Shown piece after piece: positions 1 to 9,208 of a DNA stretch of 64,000 bases. A program made the translations under genes and the position numbers. The notes beneath the pieces were generated by a model. The model saw only the letters and a list, made by a program, of their open reading frames with translations. It made no database searches and had not been told where the DNA came from. This DNA comes from Spirosoma sp. (GTDB taxonomy: Bacteria; Bacteroidota; Bacteroidia; Cytophagales; Spirosomataceae): the NCBI RefSeq assembly GCF_026391055.1, contig NZ_JAPLET010000015.1:558001-622000 (forward strand), given 5' to 3'. How positions within the stretch are numbered: the stretch's first letter is position 1; every line of letters starts with the position of its first letter.

Positions 1-228
1 CGGCCGGAACTGACGTCAGGTACGCTGCTGGAACCGGGAAATTTCGTGTTCCGAAAAGATGGTAATGCGGCTTCTCCCGTCAATGAAACCCTGCAACTGG
101 AAGATATGGAGCGCCAGTTAATCCAACAGGCGATGCAAAAGCATCGGGGCAGTATAACCGATGTAGCGCGGGAGTTGGGCGTATCGCGGCAGGCTTTATA
201 CAGGCGGCTGGAGAAATTTGGGCTTTAA
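1..228 (+). CDS. C-terminal end of NtrC-family sigma-54 response regulator (partial)
   Basis: The reading frame is open from base 1, so the 5' part of the gene lies outside the window. The visible 75 codons end in a Fis-type helix-turn-helix (DVARELGVSRQALYRRLEKFGL, roughly the last 25 residues) preceded by a helix with ERQLIQQAM, the usual C-terminus of NtrC-type enhancer-binding regulators. The receiver and AAA+ domains, if present, are upstream. An NtrY-like histidine kinase at 2210-3577 could be its partner, although plsC and a desaturase gene lie between. A GTG at 46 is an internal Val codon, not a start. Family assignment is fairly sure; the target promoters cannot be told from the fragment. 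Confidence 0.8.
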   Translation, partial: RPELTSGTLLEPGNFVFRKDGNAASPVNETLQLEDMERQLIQQAMQKHRGSITDVARELGVSRQALYRRLEKFGL

Positions 229-328
229 GTTTGTACTACTTAAGGGCGTTTGTCGGGAGTTAAACAGGTGGTTATTTTTGTAAATGTACTTTCTCCTGAT
301 TAATCGCTATAAATAATTATGCAGTAAG

Positions 329-1069
329 TTAAGCGGTCTTGCTTAACTCCTCCGCAATCGCTTCCTGCGCCAGCTTTACCACCTCGTCGGGTGTGCGGCC
401 AGCGGGTTCGATGCCGGGTAATGCAGTCCACGACATTTTTGAAAACGACCGGAGTGGAAACAGACCTTTCGGGTTAAAATGACCCGTTCCCCGAATGGTG
501 ATGGGCACCACCAGTGCGGATGGAGCTCGTTTAAGTAAAGTCGCCACCCCACCCGTTACAAACGGGCGCATTTGCCCCGATGCAGACCGTGTTCCCTCCG
601 GATAAATCACGGCAGAAATGTTTTGCTGCTGAATGAGTTTACCCAGCCGGGCAATTTCTACAATAGCCTGTTTGGGGTCTTTGCGGTCAATAAGGGCCGC
701 ACCACTTTTGCGGAGGTTGTACGAAACGCCGGGAATGCCGTGAGCTAGTTCGATCTTAGAAACAAACGTAGGCGTATGACGACGCAGAAACCAAATGATG
801 GGCGAGATGTCGAACATACTCTGGTGGTTGGCAACGAAAATAATCGGTCGGTCGGTGGGAAGGGTTGTGAGGGGGCGAAAGCGGATCGTGCTACCGGTCA
901 GGTACCAGCCATAAGCGATGCAGGCGTTCATCCAGTCTACCGTTTTTTTATGCGCCGGACGGCCAAACAGGTTAAAGGCAGTAGCCTGGGCAAGATGAAA
1001 TATGCACAGTACCAGTCCAAAATAGAGTAGGTAAACGCAGCTCAATACGTAGTCTAAAACTTTTTTCAT
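329..1069 (-). CDS. plsC: 1-acyl-sn-glycerol-3-phosphate acyltransferase (PlsC family)
   Basis: Membrane-bound acyltransferase that makes phosphatidate from lysophosphatidate in phospholipid synthesis. The 246-aa protein has a hydrophobic N-terminal segment (about residues 8-30), the catalytic block I NHxxxxD (N81-H82...D87, NHQSMFD), and block III YPEGTRS at 156-162, followed by a PITI-like segment expected of block IV. Length is normal for the family. ATG at 1069 follows no clear Shine-Dalgarno, as is common in this phylum. It is transcribed away from the acyl-ACP desaturase at 1231, and both act on acyl chains. A related lysophospholipid or ornithine-lipid acyltransferase cannot be excluded on motif grounds. 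Confidence 0.88.
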   Translation of the reverse strand: MKKVLDYVLSCVYLLYFGLVLCIFHLAQATAFNLFGRPAHKKTVDWMNACIAYGWYLTGSTIRFRPLTTLPTDRPIIFVANHQSMFDISPIIWFLRRHTPTFVSKIELAHGIPGVSYNLRKSGAALIDRKDPKQAIVEIARLGKLIQQQNISAVIYPEGTRSASGQMRPFVTGGVATLLKRAPSALVVPITIRGTGHFNPKGLFPLRSFSKMSWTALPGIEPAGRTPDEVVKLAQEAIAEELSKTA

Positions 1070-1230
1070 AGGGCCTACAGGCGTCAGCGAAGCAGCTAGT
1101 ATAGCCCAAAATTAACAAGGAGTCGTTTATAGTGCGGAAGAAAAACGAATACGAATCAAAAACATCGGTTCTTTTCCCCGAACTTTGCCAGACACTGGGA
1201 TATATCGACCCCTTTCTTTGTTACTTATAC

Positions 1231-2208
1231 ATGATAATATCTGGCACACGTTTGGACGTAATGCGATTCGTCGGTGAGAAAATCGATGCATCGGTGGATG
1301 AATTCCTTAAACCTATCGAGACGAATTGGCAACCTGCTGATTTGTTACCCGATTCGACGCGAGAATCATTTTTGGACGAAGTTAAGTTACTCCGCGAAAG
1401 CACCCGCGAACTGTCCTACGACTACGTAGCCGTGCTGGTTGGCGATACAATTACCGAAGAAGCGTTGCCAACGTATGAATCGTGGCTGATGGATATGGAA
1501 GGTATTGAGCAGGGCAGCACAACCGGCTGGACACGCTGGATTCGTAGCTGGACGGCCGAGGAAAACCGCCACGGTGACCTGCTGAACAAGTTTCTGTACC
1601 TGTCGGGTCGGGTCGATATGCGGGCTATGGAAGTATCGACCCAGTACCTGATTGCTGATGGTTTCGATATTGGAACCGGTAAAGACCCCTACCGGAATTT
1701 TGTTTACACTTCTTTTCAGGAGTTAGCCACCAACGTGTCGCACCGCCGAACAGCCACACTGGCTAAACAGGCCGGGTGCAACCAGCTTTCCAAAATTTGC
1801 GGAGTCATCGCGTCCGATGAGATGCGTCATGCCAAAGCGTATAAAGATTTTGTCCGTCAGATATTTGAAGTCGACCCATCCGAAATGATGCTGGCTTTTG
1901 AAGATATGATGCGCAAGAAAATTGTGATGCCTGCCCATTTTCTGCGCGAAAGTGGGGTGAAAATTGGGGATACTTTCAGCCATTTTTCGGATGCGGCTCA
2001 ACGTCTGGGCGTTTACACTACCTACGATTACATCGAAATCGCCGAATCGCTGCTGGTCGACTGGAAGATTGATGCCATCACCGATCTCAACGATGCCGGT
2101 CAGCGTGCCCGCGATTATGTGATGGCCTTACCGGGCCGCCTTCGCCGGATTGCCGAGCGGACCAAAGTACCTACGCTTGAGTATCCATTTAGCTGGATAG
2201 CCGGGTAA
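1231..2208 (+). CDS. acyl-ACP desaturase (ferritin-like di-iron)
   Basis: Soluble di-iron desaturase that introduces a double bond into acyl chains on acyl carrier protein. With the ATG at 1231 it has 325 residues. Iron-ligand signatures are visible: TEEALPTYE (75-83), EENRH (110-114), a Glu in SFQELA (164) and DEMRHA (196-201), the two ExxH-type pairs of the family. The frame stays open upstream to a GTG at 1132 with AAGGAG nine bases before it; the extra 33 residues do not resemble family members, whose N-terminus matches the segment starting at 1231 (..DVMRFVGEKI...NWQPADLLPD), so the shorter start is preferred. The stop is one base from the start of the histidine kinase at 2210, suggesting co-transcription. 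Confidence 0.85.
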   Translation: MIISGTRLDVMRFVGEKIDASVDEFLKPIETNWQPADLLPDSTRESFLDEVKLLRESTRELSYDYVAVLVGDTITEEALPTYESWLMDMEGIEQGSTTGWTRWIRSWTAEENRHGDLLNKFLYLSGRVDMRAMEVSTQYLIADGFDIGTGKDPYRNFVYTSFQELATNVSHRRTATLAKQAGCNQLSKICGVIASDEMRHAKAYKDFVRQIFEVDPSEMMLAFEDMMRKKIVMPAHFLRESGVKIGDTFSHFSDAAQRLGVYTTYDYIEIAESLLVDWKIDAITDLNDAGQRARDYVMALPGRLRRIAERTKVPTLEYPFSWIAG

Positions 2209-2209
2209 T

Positions 2210-3577
2210 ATGAATCAATTCGCTCTCGGTATAGGCTGGCGCATCGTCGGCATCGTTGGCCTTACCGGGGCGATCACCTATTTCTATCTTGAGCAGGCCA
2301 ACGGTCTGCTGCTCTTTCCTTTCTTCATCGGGCACATCGTTCTGTCGTTCAATCTGTACCGGTACGTAACGAGCGTGAATCGTAAGCTGACGCGTTTCCT
2401 GGAGTCGGTGCGCTACTCCGATTTCGCCGTGGCCTTTCGCGCCGACAGCAATCTGGGCCCGTCTTTCCACGAATTGAACGACCAGTTCAACGAAGTGCTG
2501 GACGCATTCCGTCAGGCGCGGGCTGAGAAAGAGGCCAACCTCCATTACGTCAATACCATCGTGCAGCATGTGAGCGTCGGCCTGCTCACTTTCGACGCGA
2601 CCGGTCAGGTGGAACTGGTGAACCAAACGGCCCTGCGGCTGTTGGGCATCTACCGGCTTCGCACGCTCAACGACCTCAAGGCAACCCATCCTGATCTGGC
2701 CGATATGCTCCGGGCATCTACCGCTTCCTCAACGCCCGTGTCGTACCAGACCGGTACGGATGGCGAACTGTCGGTTCGTTGTACAGCGGTCCGTTTGCGG
2801 GGGCGGCTGGTCACGGTGGCGTCCATGCAGAACATCCGCTCGGAGTTGCAGCAGCGCGAACTCGAAGCCTGGCAAAACCTGACGAAGGTACTGCGGCACG
2901 AGATCATGAATTCCATCACGCCCATTGTGTCGCTGGCGGGCACTATGCGCGACATTGTCGAAACGGATCTGGTGCCGCTCTCGTTGCCGGAATATACCGG
3001 GAAGTCCTCTCCGGCTGAATCGGCCTTTGTCGCCGAATCCGTAAACGACCTGCGCGATGCCCTCACGACGATTGAACAGCGGGGCGCGGGGATTATGCAG
3101 TTTGTGGATGCCTACCGGCACTTCACGACCATCCCACAGCCGGTTTTCGCCGATGTATCGGTGGAGCAACTGGTGCGAAACGTAGCCCATCTGGTTCAGG
3201 CCGATGCACAAAAACATCAGGTGGCGATCTCAATATCATCGCCGGAACTGGCCATCCGGGCCGATGCCGCTCAGATCGAAATGGTACTGCTTAACCTGAT
3301 AAAAAATGCCGTCGAAAGCTTGGGTAAAACGCCCATTCCAGCTATCCACATCGAAGCGGAAGCTCTGGGGACGCGCGTTGTCATCCGCGTTACCGATAAT
3401 GGGGCCGGGATCGAACCCGAAGCCCTGGAGCAGATCTTCATTCCCTTCTACACGACCAAAAAAACGGGTTCGGGCATTGGCCTAAGTCTATCGCGCCAGA
3501 TCATGCAGCTCCACAACGGCCAGCTCACCGCCGAATCCGTACCGGGCGAGGGCAGCACGTTTAGTCTGGTGTTTTGA
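2210..3577 (+). CDS. NtrY-like sensor histidine kinase (2 TM, PAS, HATPase)
   Basis: Membrane sensor kinase of 455 residues. Two hydrophobic helices occupy about 7-25 and 31-50 with almost no periplasmic loop, then a linker, a PAS-like domain (about 112-205), and a phospho-acceptor helix with LRHEIMNSITP (His230), the HExxNxxxP pattern of NtrY/NtrB-type kinases. The ATPase domain has an N box (NLIKNAVES), G1 (DNGAGI), F box (FIPFYTTK) and G2 (GSGIGLSL). NtrY/NtrB kinases normally pair with NtrC-type regulators, and such a C-terminus lies at 1-228. It starts one base after the desaturase stop, so it may sense membrane state and control lipid genes; that role is inference. Confidence 0.86.
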   Translation: MNQFALGIGWRIVGIVGLTGAITYFYLEQANGLLLFPFFIGHIVLSFNLYRYVTSVNRKLTRFLESVRYSDFAVAFRADSNLGPSFHELNDQFNEVLDAFRQARAEKEANLHYVNTIVQHVSVGLLTFDATGQVELVNQTALRLLGIYRLRTLNDLKATHPDLADMLRASTASSTPVSYQTGTDGELSVRCTAVRLRGRLVTVASMQNIRSELQQRELEAWQNLTKVLRHEIMNSITPIVSLAGTMRDIVETDLVPLSLPEYTGKSSPAESAFVAESVNDLRDALTTIEQRGAGIMQFVDAYRHFTTIPQPVFADVSVEQLVRNVAHLVQADAQKHQVAISISSPELAIRADAAQIEMVLLNLIKNAVESLGKTPIPAIHIEAEALGTRVVIRVTDNGAGIEPEALEQIFIPFYTTKKTGSGIGLSLSRQIMQLHNGQLTAESVPGEGSTFSLVF

Positions 3578-3739
3578 GGAAATACTGACGTTTATCAGCA
3601 CATACTCAACCGAAACGGCTAGGAAGGAGTGGGTAAAGCGATGGGTAGCAACCAGCTCGTAGTAAGCTTTGCCTATCAGGTGTATCTTTACGTTACGCTA
3701 CTATTTGCAACCCTGTTTCTAACCTTCCTGATTAAGCAC

Positions 3740-5113
3740 ATGAAAAAACGGCTACTAGTTACGATAAGCCTGTTGCTTATGGCGCTAACCAACGCTGTGA
3801 ACGTGGTTGTGGCCCAATCGACTCCACCAGCGTCGCTTTCGGTAGGGGCGGCCAAAATGGACATAACCCCTGCCACGAACGAACTCAAAAAGCCGTATTT
3901 CGGTATCAACGACAACATATACTCTAGGGCGGTTGTCGTCAACAATGGCACGACGACCGTAGCGCTCGTTTCGGTCGATATTGGGGGCATCAACGACGAA
4001 ATGGCGGATCGTATTCTCGCTAAAATCACGGCCACAGCGGGCATCCCTACCCGAAACATCCTGCTGACCGCCACCCATACGCATAGTGTGCCGTTCGGGA
4101 TTAGTGGTGACGCCTTTGAGTCTAAAATTGCGAGTGCCGTCAAACTGGCGAAAGATAAGTTACAGCCCGCCCGAGTTGGCTACGGCGAAGGGGTGTCGTA
4201 CATCAACGTGAACCGCAATATCATTGACCCCGAAACCCGCCGGTGGTGGGAAGGCCCGAACTACGATGGGCCATCCGACAAAACGGTAGCCGTAGTCACG
4301 TTTGAATCGCTGGACGGCAAACCCATTGCCGTCTATTACAACTATGCCATGCACGGGGTTATTTCCGGTATGTTCGATCAGATCAGCGGGGATGTGCCCG
4401 GAGCCACTTCCCGGTATCTGGAAAACAACTTCGACAATGAAGCCGTGGTCCTCTGGTCGACCGGTGCTTGTGGGGATCAGAACCCCATTTACTATCAGCA
4501 AACCTACGATTTGCGCGAGATTCGCGTTAAGGAGTATGCCAAACGGGGAATCGACATCAGCAATAAAATGCCTCCCGGTGGCGAAGGGCTGGATCGGAAA
4601 GACCCGAAAGTGATCAAGTTAATGGAGCAGCAAAAGCAGATGCTGCTGTCGATGGGACAACTGCTGGGCGAAGAGGTGCTGCACGTGATGCGGGGCACCA
4701 AACGGAAGGTAAGCAACCCGATTATTCAGGCCGATCAACGCATCATCACCTGCCCCGGACGCAAGCGGCTGGACGAGGGTCGGGCGGGTTACGCCGGTAC
4801 CTATGCCGATGCCGACTCGATTCCCCTTCGGCTTGGGTTAATCCGCTTGGGCGATATTGCCCTGACGGCTGTCAACGGCGAAGTGTTCAACCCCATTTCG
4901 ACCCGGCTAAAAAAAGAATCGCCCTTTGCCAACACCCTGATGACTACCCTGACCAACGGCTATGCCCGCTCGGGCTACATTCCCCACGATGCTGCGTTTG
5001 GCACCTACACCTTCGAAGTCGTTTCGTCGAGGCTCAAACCGGGTTTTGCCGAAAATGCGATCGTCAACGGCCTGCTCGACATGATGTATGCCAGCCTTCA
5101 GTTAAAGCCGTGA
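3740..5113 (+). CDS. secreted neutral/alkaline ceramidase-like hydrolase
   Basis: Resembles the N-terminal catalytic domain of neutral/alkaline non-lysosomal ceramidases, zinc amidases that cleave ceramide. From ATG 3740 the protein has 457 residues and begins with a signal peptide (MKKRLLVTISLLLMALTNA, cleavage near VVAQS). Family marks are VGAAKMDITP near the mature N-terminus, the zinc-site-like TATHTHSVP, YYNYAMHGV with a further His, and SGDVPG resembling the conserved GDVSP block. The frame runs upstream to a GTG at 3629, but the added residues precede a typical signal peptide and are not needed. Only this domain is present; the C-terminal domain of full-size ceramidases is missing. The substrate may be another amide. 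Confidence 0.75.
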   Translation: MKKRLLVTISLLLMALTNAVNVVVAQSTPPASLSVGAAKMDITPATNELKKPYFGINDNIYSRAVVVNNGTTTVALVSVDIGGINDEMADRILAKITATAGIPTRNILLTATHTHSVPFGISGDAFESKIASAVKLAKDKLQPARVGYGEGVSYINVNRNIIDPETRRWWEGPNYDGPSDKTVAVVTFESLDGKPIAVYYNYAMHGVISGMFDQISGDVPGATSRYLENNFDNEAVVLWSTGACGDQNPIYYQQTYDLREIRVKEYAKRGIDISNKMPPGGEGLDRKDPKVIKLMEQQKQMLLSMGQLLGEEVLHVMRGTKRKVSNPIIQADQRIITCPGRKRLDEGRAGYAGTYADADSIPLRLGLIRLGDIALTAVNGEVFNPISTRLKKESPFANTLMTTLTNGYARSGYIPHDAAFGTYTFEVVSSRLKPGFAENAIVNGLLDMMYASLQLKP

Positions 5114-5168
5114 TGAGGGTAGTGGGTAGCGAGAGATATACGATGTGGACTTAGTGCCGCCTATTTTG

Positions 5169-5176
5169 TAAATTTG
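5169..5176 (+). promoter_or_regulatory. -7 box (TAAATTTG) upstream of the Uma2 gene
   Basis: TAAATTTG matches the Bacteroidota -7 consensus TAnnTTTG exactly and lies 23 bases before the ATG at 5200. No clear TTTG is seen at the expected -33 distance, so the assignment rests on the -7 element and position. Confidence 0.5.
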
Positions 5177-5199
5177 ACTAACTAAGCGAATGACCCGTT

Positions 5200-5763
5200 A
5201 TGATCGCAACGCCAGCAATACCAGCCTTACCAACAAATCTGCAAACTGTAGGTGAGTTTGAGCAGTGGGAACGTCACTACCCGCACGAAGGAAGTTATGA
5301 GTTTGTGCATGGGCGTATCATTCCTAAACCCGCCATGAAACAAGACGAACTATTTATTGCCAGCTTTCTCATTCGCTTATTTGTTCAAACAGAATCATTC
5401 CGCCAAGGCAATGAACTGCTGCCTGAAATGGACTCCTATGTAGACCAAAACCGGAAGCGAATACCTGATCTCACATATATCGATACGGAACAAAAAGAAG
5501 CTATTCGCCGGGGAGAACGGGTTAATACACGTTTCGCAATCGAGCTATTATCTGACTCGGAATCGTACGATGATGTTCTGGATAAGCTACAGGACTATTT
5601 CGACGGTGGAGCGCAGTTGGTCTGGTACATTGCGCCCAAACGACAAAAGATCTTCGCTTACACCTCCCCCGACGAGTCAAAGACCTACAAAGGGCAAGAT
5701 ATCATTTCGGCGGCTCCCGTCGTGCCCGAGTTGCAGTTTGTAGTGGCGGATATGTTTGCGTGA
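5200..5763 (+). CDS. Uma2 family endonuclease (PD-(D/E)xK, DUF820)
   Basis: A 187-residue member of the Uma2/DUF820 family, restriction-endonuclease-fold proteins that are highly multiplied in cyanobacteria and Spirosoma-like bacteria and whose substrate is mostly unknown. Visible family features are YEFVHGRIIPKP (about 34-45), the catalytic-type Asp in RIPDLTYI, the Glu in FAIELLSDSESYDDVLDKL and the C-terminal FDGGAQLVWYI...KIFAYTSP...VPELQFVVADMF. Length is normal. It has its own promoter-like element and stands alone, facing a convergent DUF3037-like gene ten bases downstream. Family assignment is strong; biological role unknown. Confidence 0.88.
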   Translation: MIATPAIPALPTNLQTVGEFEQWERHYPHEGSYEFVHGRIIPKPAMKQDELFIASFLIRLFVQTESFRQGNELLPEMDSYVDQNRKRIPDLTYIDTEQKEAIRRGERVNTRFAIELLSDSESYDDVLDKLQDYFDGGAQLVWYIAPKRQKIFAYTSPDESKTYKGQDIISAAPVVPELQFVVADMFA

Positions 5764-5773
5764 GGTTAAATAT

Positions 5774-6670
5774 CTACCGCAAGGCTTCAGCCGTTTTCTG
5801 AGAATAGTCGTCCAGCTTCTCTTCCTCAACGATGTTCACGCGGGGCTGATTGGCCAGTAAATGAATAGCCTGGTCGTAAGGCTTGTACAGTTTTCGGTCT
5901 TTCGGACGGGCGACCAGCACATCGAAGCGGGCATTGCGTTGCTCTGCATAATCATTAAGGACTGTAAATTGCCCTACGTTAAGCGTTGCTTTTTCGTTGA
6001 TCGACTGCTCTAACTTCAGGTCGAAACTAACGGGCTTCACCAGATTATAACTACCATTTTGCCAGGCAAAGGGGAACTGATACGCAAAGCTTGTTCCTTC
6101 CGGCTTAACGGTAATTGGCTGTTCAAAAGCCTCGCGAGACAACAGACCGTCCAGCCGCTGGCGAAGTAGTTGTTTGTATTCTTTTAGTAAGTAGGTTTCG
6201 TCATGACGTGACTGATACTGGTCTTCGTCATAAAAGGAAAGATACAGCTTATAGAATTGATCGCTTATCGCCGACAAATCATCTGTGTAGAGAACCGATG
6301 TCTTCACCTCACTAAACTGTAGCGCACTGCTATCCCGAATCAGAATTTCGTTGTCAATCAATTGACGTGGATGCGCTTCGTAATCAGCAAAGACCTCCGG
6401 CTGTTTGGTTAGTTGATTGGTACGGGCGACGATACCCTTGAAATAGGACCGGATGACCTTTTCAGAGAATTTAGGATACAGCTTTCGAATACGTCCTAAC
6501 CGCTCGGGGTGGAGAAAAACGGCGGTGCGTTGCTCAGTGAACAGTAGAAACACGCCAATATTCAGTACCTCACCCAGCGACTGGGCGTACCGATATTGCA
6601 GGACGCTATAGTAAAAGACTGAGTTCACGCGATTAGTGTTGTTAAGCATTTGCAGAATTCCCCGGAGCAT
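5774..6670 (-). CDS. DUF3037-like protein
   Basis: A 298-residue cytosolic protein without signal or membrane segments. The N-terminal part (about 18-50) has the pattern FYYSVLQYRYAQSLGEVLNIGVFLLF, which fits the Y-x-V-x-x-Y...GE-x-x-N-x-GV motif of DUF3037; the rest is not recognised. The first ATG is at 6670; an in-frame ATG at 6649 (MLNNTNRVNS) is equally plausible because the family motif starts soon after. A -7-like box lies at 6703-6710. It is divergent from the S8 peptidase gene and convergent with Uma2. DUF3037 proteins often sit in accessory regions, but no activity can be assigned from sequence. Confidence 0.6.
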   Translation of the reverse strand: MLRGILQMLNNTNRVNSVFYYSVLQYRYAQSLGEVLNIGVFLLFTEQRTAVFLHPERLGRIRKLYPKFSEKVIRSYFKGIVARTNQLTKQPEVFADYEAHPRQLIDNEILIRDSSALQFSEVKTSVLYTDDLSAISDQFYKLYLSFYDEDQYQSRHDETYLLKEYKQLLRQRLDGLLSREAFEQPITVKPEGTSFAYQFPFAWQNGSYNLVKPVSFDLKLEQSINEKATLNVGQFTVLNDYAEQRNARFDVLVARPKDRKLYKPYDQAIHLLANQPRVNIVEEEKLDDYSQKTAEALR

Positions 6671-6702
6671 GCTTTAGACTGTGACAATAATTGTCAAGTT
6701 GC

Positions 6703-6710
6703 CAAATATA
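6703..6710 (-). promoter_or_regulatory. -7 box (TATATTTG) for the DUF3037-like gene
   Basis: On the minus strand TATATTTG is an exact TAnnTTTG match 33 bases before the ATG at 6670. It lies in the 93-bp space between divergent genes, so it could also be overlapped by control of the S8 peptidase gene. Confidence 0.5.
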
Positions 6711-6763
6711 AATAAAGGATTATTTTTTGTTAATTGCCATGAGTTCAGACGTTAATCAAGGTA

Positions 6764-9208
6764 ATGTATCCACACTTAATTTATACTAATCCTCCCCAAG
6801 TTGGTAAATTTATCCAACCCAATCGTGCTCCCGGCGAAAAGCCTAAAGACAATACTGCTCCAAACTATGCACCAATGCAGCAGGACTTTAGTGCGTCTTT
6901 GGCGAAGTTCAATCTTGATCGTGCTCGTCGGGTAGAAAGCCGTACATTACCCGTCCCCTCCCATATAGACTATATTCGGATTCGCTTCTTTAGCGTGTTC
7001 GACAATGCCAAATTTGAATCACGTTACCGAACAAATTTTGGGTTAGTTCCAGTTTTATCTGATGAATTCAATCAACGAATATTATTTGCGATTGCCTACG
7101 AAGAGCGCTTTCAAAATTTCCACAATGAAATTTTGAACTTTATCAATGCAGAGCAGCATGAGAAAGATCAACGGCCATACAACAGCGATTTGCTATTTAT
7201 AAAGGAATTTGAGCTATTAACTTCAACTGATATTCTGCCCACAATTAGCGTACCTTCTGCTGTTATACTGAATTTGGTTGATAATCAGTCAGATATTGCT
7301 TCAAATCGTGAGGTAATTAATGGCGTATTGTCTAATTACCTAGAGTCAAATGAGATTCTTTATGAGTTTATAACTAGCAATAGTACCATTCAATTATGGG
7401 ATGTTACATCTGCCGAACTAATAGAAATAGTCAATAATTTTGATGTTGTAACGTCTGTGCGTCCTAATGCGTTTGGGGTAATTTCACCAGATCGTTACGG
7501 GATCGCATCACGAAGTTTTGGGTTCCAACCAGTTTTGCCAGACAGTGAAATTCCCATAATTGGGATCATTGATACAGGTATTAGTGATCAAACGCCTTTG
7601 GCTGAATTGATTGTGAATCCAAGAGAAAATGATCCATACGATCTGACTCGAACAAACGCCCGAGTCGATAATTGGGACAGTACGTGGGGGCACGGAACCG
7701 GCGTTGCAGGTATAGCAGCTTTTGGTCATAAGTTACATTCGCGCATCAGTGGACAAATACAAGCAGATGCTCGATTACTATCAATAAAAGCTTTAAGCCC
7801 TCGTAATCCTCGTGTTTCGGATAACGCAATTTGTCAAGCAGTTCGTAGGGCAAATCAGCAGTTAGGAGTACGGATTTTTGTATTGACGATATCCGAAAAT
7901 ATCAAAGATGATAATGAATCCGTTTCAGCTTTAGCATATGAGTTAGATTTGCTTACTTATGAATTAGACATTTTAATTTGCATAGCTTCCGGAAATATGC
8001 GTCGGGATATGATCGATGCATCAGGAAAAATGCTGCCTTATCCAAAGCATTTCTCAGACGCGGATAATAATATTCATAGTCCAGCTGAGAGTATGAATAA
8101 TCTAACAATAGGTGCTATAGCCGACAATCTGGAGGCTAACCTATTTGTTGCGGGAATTGCTAATGATAAAGCGGCTCCTGCTATCTACTCATCCAAATTT
8201 CATATCAATTTGGACTCCGCTATGCTGACCCAAAATCAAGCTAACAAACAGCTAGTTAAACCTGACATACTATATTATGGTGGTGATCACGAGATCACTG
8301 GCGATAAAAGTAGAACAGGTATCAGTGTTCTCACGCCAAAAGTTGGGCAATACTTTGTCCGGGAAACTGGGACTAGCTATGCCGCTCCTTTCGTGGCTAA
8401 TTTGGCCGCACGAATTTTGGGGGAGTACCCGAATCTGTCCATGCAGACAGTTAAGGCTATAATTATCAACTCAGCAACTTTACCAAAGCTAGATGATACT
8501 TTTGCTCCTGTTTCAAAACAGGTTCTAAATAACGTTCTAGGAAAAGGTATTCCATCTGAATCAATTTGCCTCAAATCCACTGATCATACAGCAACAATTA
8601 TTCTAGAAGATGGCATTCTGCCGGGCCAGATTCAAACATACTCCTTGAAATTACCCGACTACTTATTAGTTTCAAAGAAAGCTACAGGCTTACTTGAATT
8701 TCAGGTAAGCCTATGCTTTAAGTTTAAACCCATTCAGCATAGTCAGAGCACATATTGTCCTATACATATTGGATTTGGCGTTTTTAGAAATGCTGAGTTG
8801 GAACAGATATCTTCAGGGAAGCTAGATGACCAATACGATACAGAAAGCAAAGAACGTGTTAGTAAAGGCCATCGGCTAAGGTCTGGTTGGTCGCAAGACC
8901 CTTATTATCGTGGTAAACTACTTTGTAATACACAAAAAACTACCTTTGTAGTTGGTAAAAAGGAACTGATTGATGAGCAAAACACATTTGTTATAGCTTT
9001 GTCATCTCAATTTAGTAAACTATTAACTGAAGCTCAGAAAGCAGAATATGCTCAGGAAAACAAGTTCACAATAGTTATTCGGGTACATGAGCGACCAGCT
9101 AGAGGGGAATATATTGACTCGCTTTATGAAGGACTTCGATTAGTCAATAATTTGAGCACCTTGATTGATTTGGATGCAGATTTGGAAGCGGAAGCTGATG
9201 CTGAATAA
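6764..9208 (+). CDS. S8 (subtilisin-like) serine peptidase, IetS-like
   Basis: A cytosolic 814-residue subtilase with no signal peptide. The catalytic triad is intact: Asp270 in GIIDTGI, His310 in WGHGTGVAG and Ser538 in GTSYAAPF, with the oxyanion Asn411 in CIASGN. About 260 residues precede the peptidase domain and about 260 follow it. An intracellular subtilase beside an AAA+ ATPase is the gene content of IetAS, described as a plasmid toxin-antitoxin system in Agrobacterium and later listed as anti-phage defence. Here the ATPase gene is convergent and begins at the next base after this stop. The gene is clearly more AT-rich than its flanks, suggesting transfer. Protease family is sure; the IetS label is inference from architecture. 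Confidence 0.85.
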   Translation: MYPHLIYTNPPQVGKFIQPNRAPGEKPKDNTAPNYAPMQQDFSASLAKFNLDRARRVESRTLPVPSHIDYIRIRFFSVFDNAKFESRYRTNFGLVPVLSDEFNQRILFAIAYEERFQNFHNEILNFINAEQHEKDQRPYNSDLLFIKEFELLTSTDILPTISVPSAVILNLVDNQSDIASNREVINGVLSNYLESNEILYEFITSNSTIQLWDVTSAELIEIVNNFDVVTSVRPNAFGVISPDRYGIASRSFGFQPVLPDSEIPIIGIIDTGISDQTPLAELIVNPRENDPYDLTRTNARVDNWDSTWGHGTGVAGIAAFGHKLHSRISGQIQADARLLSIKALSPRNPRVSDNAICQAVRRANQQLGVRIFVLTISENIKDDNESVSALAYELDLLTYELDILICIASGNMRRDMIDASGKMLPYPKHFSDADNNIHSPAESMNNLTIGAIADNLEANLFVAGIANDKAAPAIYSSKFHINLDSAMLTQNQANKQLVKPDILYYGGDHEITGDKSRTGISVLTPKVGQYFVRETGTSYAAPFVANLAARILGEYPNLSMQTVKAIIINSATLPKLDDTFAPVSKQVLNNVLGKGIPSESICLKSTDHTATIILEDGILPGQIQTYSLKLPDYLLVSKKATGLLEFQVSLCFKFKPIQHSQSTYCPIHIGFGVFRNAELEQISSGKLDDQYDTESKERVSKGHRLRSGWSQDPYYRGKLLCNTQKTTFVVGKKELIDEQNTFVIALSSQFSKLLTEAQKAEYAQENKFTIVIRVHERPARGEYIDSLYEGLRLVNNLSTLIDLDADLEAEADAE

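Noticed and set aside
1132..1230. GTG start for the desaturase with a good AAGGAG site
   Set aside because: The extra 33 residues do not resemble the N-terminus of the family, and the segment from 1231 fits directly. It is kept only as an alternative start.
2650..3217. Long minus-strand open frames opposite the histidine kinase
   Set aside because: They are antisense to a protein with all kinase motifs and have arginine-rich, low-complexity composition without domains.
3629..3739. N-terminal extension of the ceramidase-like protein
   Set aside because: A normal signal peptide begins at 3740; an extension would bury it.
6764..6800. Signal peptide on the S8 peptidase
   Set aside because: The N-terminus MYPHLIYTNPPQVGKF is polar with no hydrophobic core, so secretion like classical subtilisins is unlikely.
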